Position numbers and translations under genes: made by a program. A model generated the notes under the pieces. It saw nothing but the letters and a program-made list of their open reading frames with translations. It was not told the origin of the DNA and ran no database searches. Positions 39,444-49,675 of a stretch of DNA of 64,000 bases are shown piece by piece (position 1 is the stretch's first letter; each line of letters opens with the position of its first letter). Origin of the DNA: Bolinopsis microptera (taxonomy: Eukaryota > Ctenophora > Tentaculata > Lobata > Bolinopsidae); assembly GCF_026151205.1 (NCBI RefSeq), contig NC_087074.1, positions 5,332,001-5,396,000 of the forward strand. Direction: 5' to 3'.

Positions 39444-39953
39444 CACTCGGCAGACTCTGATGTACACTCGCAGCAGACTATGATGTACACTCGGCAGACT
39501 GTGATGTACACTCGGCAGACTCTGATGTACACTCGGCAGACTATAATGTACACTCGGCAGAGTCTGATGTACACTCGGCAGAGTCTGATGTACACTCGGC
39601 AGACTCTGATGTACACTCGGCAGAATATGAAGCACACTCAGCAAAATCTAATGTACACTCGGCAGACTCTGATGAACACTCGGCAGACTCTAATGTACAC
39701 TCGGCAGAGTCTGATGTACACTCGGCAGACTCTGATCATGTACACTCGGCAGACTCTGATGTACACTCGGCAGACTCTGATCATGTACACTCGGCAGACT
39801 CTGATGTACACTCGGCAGAATATGAAGCACACTCAGCAAAATCTAATGTACACTCGGCAGACTCTGATGTACACTCGGCAGACTCTGATGTACACTCGGC
39901 AGAGTCTGATGTACACTCGGCAGACTATGATGTTCACTCGGCAGACTCTGATG

Positions 39954-40241
39954 CAGTGGCGTAACGTTGCCTGTTGGCGCCCCCCTGCCGAAAAAAGCGC
40001 CCCCCTGTTGGCGCCCCTCCCCTTTTGGTGCCCCTCCCTAAAATTGAACAAATTAGGTGATTTTAAAGAATACACCGGTAAAATCTCTAAAAAAGTGTGT
40101 ATCTAGAGCAAAACGCGCAGTTTTGCTAGTACTTTAGTTAAGTTTTCGAAATTGTCCCACATTCAAACGACGATTTGGCGCCCCCCTAAGACGGCGCCCC
40201 CCTGCACAGCGGGGTCAGCAGGGCCTTTCGTTACGCCACTG
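39954..40241. mobile_element. hAT-type MITE, copy 1 (288 bp)
   Basis: It begins CAGTGGCGTAACG and ends CGTTACGCCACTG, perfect terminal inverted repeats, and is flanked on both sides by CTCTGATG. That gives an 8-bp target-site duplication, the hAT superfamily signature; the flank is also part of the satellite unit, so the duplication is consistent but not independent proof. The interior is rich in GCGCCCCCCT motifs and encodes nothing, so it is non-autonomous. Confidence 0.88.
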
Positions 40242-41058
40242 CTCTGATGTACACTCGGCAGACTCTGATGTACACTCGGCAGACTCTGATGTACACTCGG
40301 CAGACTCTGATGCACACTCGGCAGACTCTGATGTACACTCGGCAGACTATGATGTACACTCGGCAGACTCTGATGTACACTCGGCAGAGTCTGATGTACA
40401 CTCGGCATACTATGATGTTCACTCGGCAGACTCTGATGTTCAATCGGCACAACCTGATGTACACTCGGCAGAACCTGATGTACACTCAGCACAACCTGAT
40501 GTACACTCGGCAGACTCTGAAGTACACTCGGCAGACTCTGATGTACACTCGCAGCAGACTATGATGTACACTCGGCAGACTGTGATGTACACTCGGCAGA
40601 CTCTGATGTACACTCGGCAGACTATAATGTACACTCGGCAGAGTCTGATGTACACTCGGCAGAGTCTGATGTACACTCGGCAGACTCTGATCATGTACAC
40701 TCGGCAGACTCTGATGTACACTCGGCAGAATATGAAGCACACTCAGCAAAATCTAATGTACACTCGGCAGACTCTGATGAACACTCGGCAGACTCTAATG
40801 TACACTCGGCAGAGTCTGATGTACACTCGGCAGACTCTGATCATGTACACTCGGCAGACTCTGATGTACACTCGGCAGACTCTGATCATGTACACTCGGC
40901 AGACTCTGATGTACACTCGGCAGAATATGAAGCACACTCAGCAAAATCTAATGTACACTCGGCAGACTCTGATGTACACTCGGCAGACTCTGATGTACAC
41001 TCGGCAGAGTCTGATGTACACTCGGCAGACTATGATGTTCACTCGGCAGACTCTGATG

Positions 41059-41346
41059 CAGTGGCGTAACGTTGCCTGTTGGCGCCCCCCTGCCGAAAAA
41101 AGCGCCCCCCTGTTGGCGCCCCTCCCCTTTTGGTGCCCCTCCCTAAAATTGAACAAATTAGGTGATTTTAAAGAATACACCGGTAAAATCTCTAAAAAAG
41201 TGTGTATCTAGAGCAAAACGCGCAGTTTTGCTAGTACTTTAGTTAAGTTTTCGAAATTGTCCCACATTCAAACGACGATTTGGCGCCCCCCTAAGACGGC
41301 GCCCCCCTGCACAGCGGGGTCAGCAGGGCCTTTCGTTACGCCACTG
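41059..41346. mobile_element. hAT-type MITE, copy 2 (288 bp, identical to copy 1)
   Basis: Same sequence, same CTCTGATG flanks and same position in the satellite block as copy 1, 1105 bp downstream. It arose by duplication of the whole block, not by a second insertion. Confidence 0.9.
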
Positions 41347-41765
41347 CTCTGATGTACACTCGGCAGACTCTGATGTACACTCGGCAGACTCTGATGTACA
41401 CTCGGCAGACTCTGATGCACACTCGGCAGACTCTGATGTACACTCGGCAGACTATGATGTACACTCGGCAGACTCTGATGTACACTCGGCAGAGTCTGAT
41501 GTACACTCGGCATACTATGATGTTCACTCGGCAGACTCTGATGTTCAATCGGCACAACCTGATGTACACTCGGCAGAACCTGATGTACACTCAGCACAAC
41601 CTGATGTACACTCGGCAGACTCTGAAGTACACTCGGCAGACTCTAATGTTCACTCGGCAGACTCTGATGTACACTCGGCAGACTCTGATGTACACTCGGC
41701 AGACTCTGATGTAAACTCGGCAGACTCTGAAGTACACTTCATGGCAGATTCTGAATATGTACAAT

Positions 41766-42685
41766 CGGCAGACTCTGCACAAAAACTACCACGAACTATA
41801 ATCTTATATTTATATAATGACTATGACAATAAGGGCTGATAAAGCAAGCTCCTGTGAAATTCTTCGCTTCGAACAGTGACCCTGTGACCAGGCCTCCAGT
41901 ACTATACCTCCCCCGCGCTGGGGTAATAAGTAAGAGGCGGTAAATTATGTACAACTTTGATAAGGACTCACCCTACATAAACAGCTAATTTATATACTAT
42001 AACTTATGCCAATTGCCACGCCTCACAGATTTGCTTCAGCAAAATATGAGTGGTCAGTATAGGGCCCATTGATCAATTATTGTTCATTCCTTGACCATAT
42101 AACTTCGTCTAATCATAATTGGAGTTACTTTGTGATGCAATCGATTATTATTAACGATTTCAAATCTCATTTATTATCAACTATTTTATTACTTCCTGAC
42201 TTTTACTTTTGATTATTATAAACAATCTGAAATCTCGTTAATTTATTACCCTACCGTTTATAAGGGGTCATGTTAGGCTACGTATTACGAAATCACTGAG
42301 GGGGAGGGAGGGGTTTATAGTAGTAAACTACATACTAGCTAATACGTATTACGTAATCACTGAGGGGGAGGGAGGGGTTAGTAGTAAACACTAAACTGTA
42401 AAGATGTGGTAGCTATACCTTCTAGAACGTTCGAATATTGTGGAAACAGTGAGACGATCAGTGTTCTAAATATTCTTAAATCGCTTAAATTCGACCAGTT
42501 TTCGTGGGGTGGATAAATATAAGATCATGGTGTTGCTGAATATTTAGAACGTCTCTCTTCCCATATCTCTATCATATCTTTACAGCTACATGGGGCTTTT
42601 AATTTATTACAGTGTAATTGTAAACTATAGCTATGTGTAAAACTGATTACGGAGAAGGGGGTATAAATTGACCGACAAATGATTC
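41766..42685. other. Non-coding spacer with a 64-bp tandem duplication
   Basis: No gene. Two copies of a unit starting TACGTATTACG and containing ATCACTGAGGGGGAGGGAGG lie at about 42279-42332 and 42343-42392. Similar TTACGTAATCAC sequence recurs at 57056, suggesting remnants of a small interspersed element. Confidence 0.5.
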
Positions 42686-45600
42686 CGTAATATAATAAAT
42701 AATAAATAAATTCTAACATTTATTACACGCTTCGACATTAAAATATACCCAACAAAGATGTACATTAAAGTCATTCAAGCGAGACTTAGTGTTGAAATAG
42801 CAAGATTATGGACTTTTTAAACAGTTCAGATTTTATGAACAAATATTTGTATGAAGTTACCAAAATTATGCACTTTCATATCAGTTCAGACATTATGGAC
42901 AAATATTAGAAATATTATCAAAAGCTAGTTGGAAATAAAACGTCTTTAGGGCATTTTTAAAACATTCTACAGATGATAATGATCTCACTGAGTAGGGTAG
43001 TTCATTCCAAATTTTTGGTCCACAAAACATAAATGCAGCATCTGTTCGTCTGAAATGAGGAGCAGGAGGAACTTTCAACAAATAAAAGTCATCATCTAGT
43101 CTGGAACTTTGTCTTCGTACTTCCCTTAGATTGATGTGTCCTTGTAAGTACTGAGGGGCTATGTTATTTAGACACTTGAAGACCAGAAGTGATATTTTGA
43201 ACTTAATTCTGAACCGAACAGGCAGAAAGTGGAGCTTTTTGAGGTAAGGCATGATAGGTTCACGTATCTTTTTTCCGTAAAGACCAAAGATAAATCTAGC
43301 AGCATTGTTCTGTATCTTTTGTAGCTTATGAAGATTCTTTTCTGTTACTCCATAATAGACTGAGTTGCAGTAGTCTATGAAACAGAGGATATTGGAGTGA
43401 ACTAGCTGAACTTTTAGGTCATGGGAAAGCTTCGAACCGATTCTTGCTAAGTCCCTTTGATTCAAATAACATACTTTGGAGACAGCATTTATTTGAGAGT
43501 CCAGATTCATTTGGTGATCGAAAAGGAATCCCAGGTTCTTGGCCTTGCTAACAGGGCAGATTGAGAGGTCTCCTAAATCCATTGTCTGGATTGGGCTGAC
43601 ATATGGTCCTATATCAATGAACTCTGTTTTTTCATCATTCAGTTTTAGGAAGTTAACTGTCATCCATTGCTTTATCTCCAGAAAGCAATTTTTCACAGCT
43701 GTTAAATCAGGATTAGAACTGTGAACATCAAAAGTAAAGTACACCTGTGTGTCATCTGCATACAAATGTATCGAGAAACCATATTTTGTGACAATTTCTT
43801 CAAGATCTCTGGTATACAATATGAACAGTAGTGGTCCTAAAATGGATCCTTGAGGTACACCAATATCCAGATAGCCTTCAGAAGATGTGGCTTTTTTTAC
43901 TTTAACCTTGAATGTGCGATTATTAAGGTAACATTGTAACCAGCTGAGTGCTAGTTCTGTAATACCATACGCATTCTTGAGTTTCGTAAGAAGGAGGTTA
44001 TGGTTTATGGTGTCGAAAGCAGCTGATAGATCTAAGAGTAGAAGCACAACATTCGATTTGCTGTCAATCATCATTAGAATATCATTATGTATTTTGGTAA
44101 CTGCAGTTTCACAACTATGGAATTTTCTATAGCCTGATTGATATGGGGAAAACAGGTTGTTGACATCAGCATATTCATTTAATTGGCAATGAACTACTTT
44201 TTCTAGTATTTTGGACAGATAAGTTAGATTGCTAATCGGTCGATAGTTTTTCAGCTCATCAACATCTAAGGTAGGTTTCTTGAGTCCAGGCCTAATAGAT
44301 GCTTCTTTTAGGGCAGATGGAAACTTTCCGACTCTTAGTGATTCATTCACGATGTAATGGATGATTGGGAGAAGCTCGGGTAAGCAGTTCTTGAAGAGCC
44401 ACATTGGTATGACATCGAGTACGCTTGATTTATTGGGAAGACTCTTAATTAAGGTTTCAAGGTCTGATAATGAGACTTCCTTAAACTGATTAAGTCTACA
44501 CTTTGCATTATCTATCGAAGTAGAGTCCTTGGTACCTTGACCGTTTAGGGAAGTGTTTTGAATTTCCTTCTCAATATTAGAGTAAATGGTCTTTACTTTT
44601 TGATCGAAGAAAGTCTTGAGTTTGGCAGCCACTTCGATATCTTCACCATTTGGCAATTTGTTGGAGCCATATTCCTTATCTAAAAGTTTATTTATGACTT
44701 TATAGGTCCCTTTCGAGTCTCCTTTGCAAGAACTGAGCTGTTTATCATAGTAGCCATCCCTAGCTCGATTGATAGTGATTTCTGCGTCAACACATTTTTC
44801 AAAATGAGTAGTTTTAAACTCATCATTCTCTGGATACTTTTTGGCTTTTCGTTTTGCCCTTCTCCTCTCTCTGACAGCAATTTGACATTTATTATCCCAA
44901 AAATCAGACTTTTCAGCAGTAAATCGTTTCGTAATAAGTGGGGCATGTTTGTCTAGCACCTGTTCAAGGACATTTTGATAAAGGTTCACAGTCTCGTCTA
45001 AGGATTGATATTCAGAAAGGTTAAGCTCTGAACAAAACAGATCTTCCCTGAACTTATCGATGTCAATTTTGCTTAGCTCTCTGACATCTTTTTCTTCATA
45101 TGTACGAGCTTTATGAAGATCGAATGTGACTGGGACCTGAAAACTTACTAGATAGTGATCAGAGCTGGTTCCAGTGCTTGTCTCTACCATCATATCTGTT
45201 ACAGACAATGAGTCACTTACACAGCCTAGAGTAAATAACAAGTCCAGTGTCCCGCCGGAGATGTGAGTAGGAGAGTCGACATGCTGAAGGAAGCCTTTGC
45301 TCTCACAAAGAGCAATAAAGTTCTGGGCAACATTATTGTTCAGGTCTTCAACATGGAAATTAAAGTCACCACAAATAATTGGAGATCCAGTTTTAAGCAG
45401 AAGATTGTCCAGGTATCCATCAAAGTCATCCATAAACTTAGATATTTTTGTTTCATCATATTTCGCTTTGGCCTGAGTGCTGCGATAAACTACACATAGC
45501 CTGATAATCTCACCAGCAGTTTTAATGACACATTCAAGTACTTCAAAAGATGAATATTCAGTAACATCATTGCGTACAGGCGATATCATTTTGGGGTTGA

Positions 45601-45865
45601 AGAGAAAACCAACACCACCTCCCCTACCTCTTCGAGGGGCACTGATAATATCGAACCCAAAATCACGGATTTCGGCAAACTTTGCCCGATCATTAGTTTT
45701 TAGCCAAGTTTCCGTGATACAACAGATAGAAATCGAGTTATCTTTAAGCATTTCTAGTACGCCACAAGTTTTGTTGCATAGAGACCTTGCGTTGAAACAA
45801 CCAATAGAAAGCTGTGATTTCTGTCGATTAGCACCTAATTTCACATTACGTTTTTTGAAATAAAA
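42686..45865 (-). mobile_element. Non-LTR retrotransposon B, 5'-truncated, intact EN-RT frame
   Basis: The element reads on the minus strand. Its 3' end is a TTTATTTATTATTTATTA-type tail at about 42686-42717; its 5' edge abuts the (TTTA)n tail of element A at 45855-45893. Only the endonuclease-reverse transcriptase frame is present and no ORF1, so it was probably truncated on insertion. A 59-bp imperfect direct repeat (42803-42849 and 42862-42908) spans the stop codon and 3' UTR. The frame is open for almost 3 kb, which argues for recent insertion. Confidence 0.85.
42893..45844 (-). CDS. LINE B endonuclease-reverse transcriptase
   Basis: 983 residues. The N-terminal APE-type endonuclease nicks target DNA: SIGCFNARSL (Asn), CCITETWL (catalytic Glu), ICGDFNFHVE (Asp/Asn) and SSDHYLVSF (Asp-His). 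The reverse transcriptase (~470-760) shows YRPISNLTYLSKILEKVV, SGYRKFHSCETAV, block A LLDLSAAFDTINHNLL, block B GVPQGSILGPLLF, block C LYADDTQVYF and the thumb KNLGFLFDHQMN. A C-terminal domain with PKIWNELPYSVR follows. All catalytic residues are visible and there is no stop or frameshift. The frame stays open upstream into the flanking T-rich repeat and the first codon is GTG, so the natural start is missing; this copy is probably not self-sufficient. CR1/L2/Rex-like in style; clade not certain. Confidence 0.92.
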   Translation of the reverse strand: MKLGANRQKSQLSIGCFNARSLCNKTCGVLEMLKDNSISICCITETWLKTNDRAKFAEIRDFGFDIISAPRRGRGGGVGFLFNPKMISPVRNDVTEYSSFEVLECVIKTAGEIIRLCVVYRSTQAKAKYDETKISKFMDDFDGYLDNLLLKTGSPIICGDFNFHVEDLNNNVAQNFIALCESKGFLQHVDSPTHISGGTLDLLFTLGCVSDSLSVTDMMVETSTGTSSDHYLVSFQVPVTFDLHKARTYEEKDVRELSKIDIDKFREDLFCSELNLSEYQSLDETVNLYQNVLEQVLDKHAPLITKRFTAEKSDFWDNKCQIAVRERRRAKRKAKKYPENDEFKTTHFEKCVDAEITINRARDGYYDKQLSSCKGDSKGTYKVINKLLDKEYGSNKLPNGEDIEVAAKLKTFFDQKVKTIYSNIEKEIQNTSLNGQGTKDSTSIDNAKCRLNQFKEVSLSDLETLIKSLPNKSSVLDVIPMWLFKNCLPELLPIIHYIVNESLRVGKFPSALKEASIRPGLKKPTLDVDELKNYRPISNLTYLSKILEKVVHCQLNEYADVNNLFSPYQSGYRKFHSCETAVTKIHNDILMMIDSKSNVVLLLLDLSAAFDTINHNLLLTKLKNAYGITELALSWLQCYLNNRTFKVKVKKATSSEGYLDIGVPQGSILGPLLFILYTRDLEEIVTKYGFSIHLYADDTQVYFTFDVHSSNPDLTAVKNCFLEIKQWMTVNFLKLNDEKTEFIDIGPYVSPIQTMDLGDLSICPVSKAKNLGFLFDHQMNLDSQINAVSKVCYLNQRDLARIGSKLSHDLKVQLVHSNILCFIDYCNSVYYGVTEKNLHKLQKIQNNAARFIFGLYGKKIREPIMPYLKKLHFLPVRFRIKFKISLLVFKCLNNIAPQYLQGHINLREVRRQSSRLDDDFYLLKVPPAPHFRRTDAAFMFCGPKIWNELPYSVRSLSSVECFKNALKTFYFQLAFDNISNICP

Positions 45866-45893
45866 AATAAATAAAATAAATAAATAAATAAAG
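45855..45893. repeat. (TAAA)n microsatellite at the A/B junction
   Basis: Plus-strand AAATAAATAAATAAA, that is (TTTA)n on the sense strand of both LINEs. It is best read as the 3' tail of element A, into or beside which B inserted. Confidence 0.8.
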
Positions 45894-46483
45894 TCAATTT
45901 TTACAGCACAGCAATATATATCTAAATATCAGATCCTCTGTAATCATAATGTATAAAAAAAGGAGCTTTTCTCTGTGCTGAAGGATGAATCAAGGCAGAT
46001 CATGGTTCTGTTAGCAGGCCACCCTAGTTATGGACAATACATATATATAAAATAATTAAATTATAATTTTAAAATTGTGTCAAGATTGAACTAAAACATA
46101 ACTCAGGGTAAAATAGACGTATTCCCTTCGTCAAATTAACTATTTACAATACTAAACTTAAACGAACTCCGGGTAAAATAAACGTAATCCCTTTGTCAAA
46201 CTTGCTATTTACAATAAGTTAATAAATTAATACGGTTGAAAATTATTTCATATTCAATAACAATGTAGCATCAATATAATTGATACAAATGAGGAGCATA
46301 CAGTGAGAATTGCACATAACAGGAGGACTGGAGGTATGGAGCAATAATGATTGACAGTGCACCTTTCCACTGATGTTCCTAATTTCCTGTAATAGCTTAA
46401 TAGGCATGGAAATACTTTGATTGCAGGGGATAGATTGGATTCACTTATGTACTGAGATAACTTATCCGAAATAACATAACTGC

Positions 46484-49414
46484 CTAGATACATTGGCTAG
46501 TGTTGGGTGGGATCATGAATTTATCGTAAGAGTTATCCCCTTGGTAATTCTCATCAGTTAGCAACATATTCATAAGAGTTTCTTTGTATAACTTAGAAAA
46601 TTTCTTAACGTCGTCACACTCTCTAAGGGACTTTGGTAATATGTTCCAGGCCTTAGTTCCTAGATAGTTAAACTCCTTGTGAGATCTTGATTTAGGAGTA
46701 TAAAGATTGCAGTTTTCTGCCTCACGTGATCCACCAGAAATATACGAGAATTTCCCGATAAAATGCTTTGGACATGTTTCATTGATTATACGGTACATAT
46801 ATGAGCTAAGATGAACCTGTCGTCTCAAATGGAGAGGAAGCCATCCCATATTTTTGTATACATTAACCGACCTCTCTCTGATGTTTACATCTAGGGCTAT
46901 TTTAGCAACCTTTTTGTACATGATATCTAACTCTCCTAGTCGTTTTTTATATGTTCTTGACCAGATGGTGTCTAAGTAGTCAAAATGTGGCAACATAAGT
47001 GCATTAGCAAACATCTTCCTGAACTTAAGAGGGAGAAGTTTTTTTGATCTATACATAGCACCAATTCTTTTGGATATCTTTTTCTTAATGTTATCAATAT
47101 GTTCATTAAATGTCAATCTGCTGTCAACTATAAGTCCAAGGTACTTATGGGATTTAGTTTCACAGATTACCAAAGTAAGGTCATCACAAATTTCAACAAG
47201 GATAGCATCAAGGTTAGGCTTAGAGTCAAGGATCATTAGTTTTGTTTTTTCATTATTCAGGGATAGTTTATTAGCCTGAAGCCATCTGATAACTAATTTC
47301 AACTCTTGTTTGATGTTACCATAGTTTCCTCTAGATATATTGTCAAAATATAATGCACCGTCATCAGCAAATAGATAAGGTTTAGAAAATAGGCATGCAT
47401 TAGGCAGGTCATTGATAAAAATGCTGAATAGAATTGGTCCTAATATACTTCCTTGAGGCACTCCAGAGTTCAATGAATGTAAATTGCTTATCCTACTCCC
47501 AACTCTAGTTTGCTGTAATCTATCTGTGAGGAAGCTCCTAAACCAGCTCAATGCAGTATCTTTTATTCCATAATGCTTCAGCTTTTGAATGAGAATATCA
47601 TGGTTAACAGTATCAAATGCCTTTCTGATGTCCAGGAAGATAATTGCAGGATGCTTGGCACTGTTCTTAGCAGTAAATATACGATCAAACAGATCTAACA
47701 TGAGATAAGTTGTAGAGTGATCTTTACGGAAACCATATTGATGCTCTGAAAGTATTCCCTTTTCATCAAGATATTGAGTCAGTTGGGAGTTCACACAAAA
47801 TTCGATGCACTTTCCAAGAATCGGTAAAATTGAGATTGGTCGATAATTACTAGGATTCTCAGTATCACCATCCTTATGGATTGGGGTGACTTTTGCAACC
47901 TTGCAGCTGTTTGGCATGATGCCACTGGATAAACTCAAATTTACAAGATGTGTTAATGGAGCAATAAATGCAGGTAAAATTTGTCTAAACACTCTCAATG
48001 GTATATGATCATTAGTGGATTTGCTACAAGGGATACTTGCCACATAGTCTAAGATATTGGACTCAGTTATTTCAGTAAAGCTATTCAAGCTGGTCTCGTT
48101 GTCAATCTGCTCATTTTGTAGATAAGATAGAAATTCATTTTCATTTTCCAGCTGCACTTCTGCTTGGATCTTTGGACCTATTTCAGCAAAATATTTATTG
48201 GTGGTTTCAGCATCAAGATTGTTATTGATATTGTTAGCTTTAACAGGCAGATTTGATGCTGTCTTTATCGTTTTCCATACACCCTTTAGATCATTCATGG
48301 CACACTTGGCTTTCAGTTCTGTTGCTAAGTTAGTCTTCCTATTAATTCTAGACAAATAGGTTGAATAGTTTCTCTGCCGTTTATATGCCATCCATAATGA
48401 GTCACATTTATTACAGTGTATAAGACCATTTGGATGTATACGTCTGTTCTTGTTGTGTGTTAAAAATTTACGGTAAAGTTTCCCTTTCAATTTCTTACTT
48501 TCTAAAAATTCTGGAGATGGCTTATGGATGTAATCACTATGGCACTTAATTTGTTTAATTGGACAGAAGTGATCATAGTAGTGATCAATATGTTCGTTTA
48601 AACCATCAACTGCATCATTCAGACTAGTTGAATCTATTATTGGTCTATAATCACAGGTTTCCAAAAATTCTTTAAGAGCAGTAACATTCATTTTGCTGTG
48701 ATCTCTTATTAGTAACTTCTTGAATTTTGAGGCCTTATGCACATTGAAATCGACAATGAACTTTACGACCTGATGATCTCCTATACAATCATCAAGGACT
48801 TTGCAGTCAAGAAACTTGGAGTAAGTGTTTGTTATGACAACATCGATTGTGGTCTTTGTGATTCTGTTTCCTAGTTTAGCAATGCGGGTAATATCCTGAA
48901 CTACCTGTACCATTCCAAACATTTTCATTGTAATGTCTAATTTCTTATAGTTCATACTGCTGATGTTGTTTTGGTCTACATTTACATCACCCAGCCAAAT
49001 AACATTCTTACTTCCTATACTCATCATGCAGTCTGTCATATAATCTAAAAATTTGTCAAGAGGACTAAACAACTCAGATCTGTAGAAACAGCAGATGAAA
49101 ATATTGCAATCTGTAAGATGGATCCAAATAGCCTCGATTTGGTCATATTGCAAAACTAAGTTTAGTTGAATCATTTTAAACTTTATGTGCTCACTGATGA
49201 GAATGCCACATCCCCCATGACCATTGTCGTTATGACGGTCTTTGCGGATAAAAGTAAAATTCTTGGGTAGGTTTAGACTGGCTGAGTCAATATCCGACTT
49301 AAGATTTGTTTCATTCAGGCATAAAACATCTAATTTCTCTTTCCAGATTAGATCTTGGATTTCAAGACATTTTGGCATACCTGTTAGTCCTCCCTGCATG
49401 TTGCAATGTCCCAC
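46484..49414 (-). CDS. LINE A ORF2: endonuclease-reverse transcriptase
   Basis: About 976 residues. The APE-type endonuclease starts at GHCNMQGGL (Asn) and continues LCLNETNLKSD (catalytic Glu), WLGDVNVDQN and GDHQVVKF (Asp-His). The reverse transcriptase shows YRPISILPILGKCIE, YGFRKDHSTTYLML, block A FLDIRKAFDTVNHDIL, block B GVPQGSILGPILF, block C LFADDGALYF and the thumb YLGLIVDSRLTFNEH. The C-terminal domain has NYLGTKAWNILPKSLRE. Catalytic residues are all present. The first listed codon is GTG; the frame is open further upstream to a TAA near 49503 with no in-frame ATG before the conserved endonuclease start, so initiation is unexplained. It nicks DNA and reverse-transcribes element RNA. 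Confidence 0.93.
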   Translation of the reverse strand: MGHCNMQGGLTGMPKCLEIQDLIWKEKLDVLCLNETNLKSDIDSASLNLPKNFTFIRKDRHNDNGHGGCGILISEHIKFKMIQLNLVLQYDQIEAIWIHLTDCNIFICCFYRSELFSPLDKFLDYMTDCMMSIGSKNVIWLGDVNVDQNNISSMNYKKLDITMKMFGMVQVVQDITRIAKLGNRITKTTIDVVITNTYSKFLDCKVLDDCIGDHQVVKFIVDFNVHKASKFKKLLIRDHSKMNVTALKEFLETCDYRPIIDSTSLNDAVDGLNEHIDHYYDHFCPIKQIKCHSDYIHKPSPEFLESKKLKGKLYRKFLTHNKNRRIHPNGLIHCNKCDSLWMAYKRQRNYSTYLSRINRKTNLATELKAKCAMNDLKGVWKTIKTASNLPVKANNINNNLDAETTNKYFAEIGPKIQAEVQLENENEFLSYLQNEQIDNETSLNSFTEITESNILDYVASIPCSKSTNDHIPLRVFRQILPAFIAPLTHLVNLSLSSGIMPNSCKVAKVTPIHKDGDTENPSNYRPISILPILGKCIEFCVNSQLTQYLDEKGILSEHQYGFRKDHSTTYLMLDLFDRIFTAKNSAKHPAIIFLDIRKAFDTVNHDILIQKLKHYGIKDTALSWFRSFLTDRLQQTRVGSRISNLHSLNSGVPQGSILGPILFSIFINDLPNACLFSKPYLFADDGALYFDNISRGNYGNIKQELKLVIRWLQANKLSLNNEKTKLMILDSKPNLDAILVEICDDLTLVICETKSHKYLGLIVDSRLTFNEHIDNIKKKISKRIGAMYRSKKLLPLKFRKMFANALMLPHFDYLDTIWSRTYKKRLGELDIMYKKVAKIALDVNIRERSVNVYKNMGWLPLHLRRQVHLSSYMYRIINETCPKHFIGKFSYISGGSREAENCNLYTPKSRSHKEFNYLGTKAWNILPKSLRECDDVKKFSKLYKETLMNMLLTDENYQGDNSYDKFMIPPNTSQCI

Positions 49415-49675
49415 TGCAAGCTTTTTGGCATGGTATGAAACTGTGATTTTACTAATGCACGGGTTAATGCAAGAACTGCTGTGAGAGCATGAAAATTTTT
49501 ATAATTTATGCTGCTATAAACTTGTCAGAATAAGATAAATTGCAGAACTGGCAAATTTGTATGAGATAATAACAAAACTTTCTAAAACTTCAATAAACAT
49601 GAGGAACAATGTGTAATTATCCCTTATCATATCTAGAATCTAGATGAAATAAATGTTAACAATCTTTCTGAAAAT

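Larger units (their letters stand above)
39444..41765. repeat. 21-bp satellite with internal ~1.1-kb tandem duplication
   Basis: The unit is TGATGTACACTCGGCAGACTC with variants (GAGTC, CTATA, GAATATGAAGCACAC, an extra TCA before TGTACAC). Two long, nearly identical blocks follow each other: the landmark CGCAGCAGACT ends at 39479 and again at 40560 (offset 1081), and the enclosed MITEs are 1105 bp apart because the second block has one extra 24-bp unit. The 21-bp period keeps frames open on both strands (LMYTRQT and RVCRVYI repeats), which are artefacts. The array decays near 41710-41765. Confidence 0.96.

Noticed and set aside
46254-46493. 79-residue frame just after LINE A ORF2
   Set aside because: Lies in the 3' UTR, overlaps the ORF2 end in another frame and has no motif.
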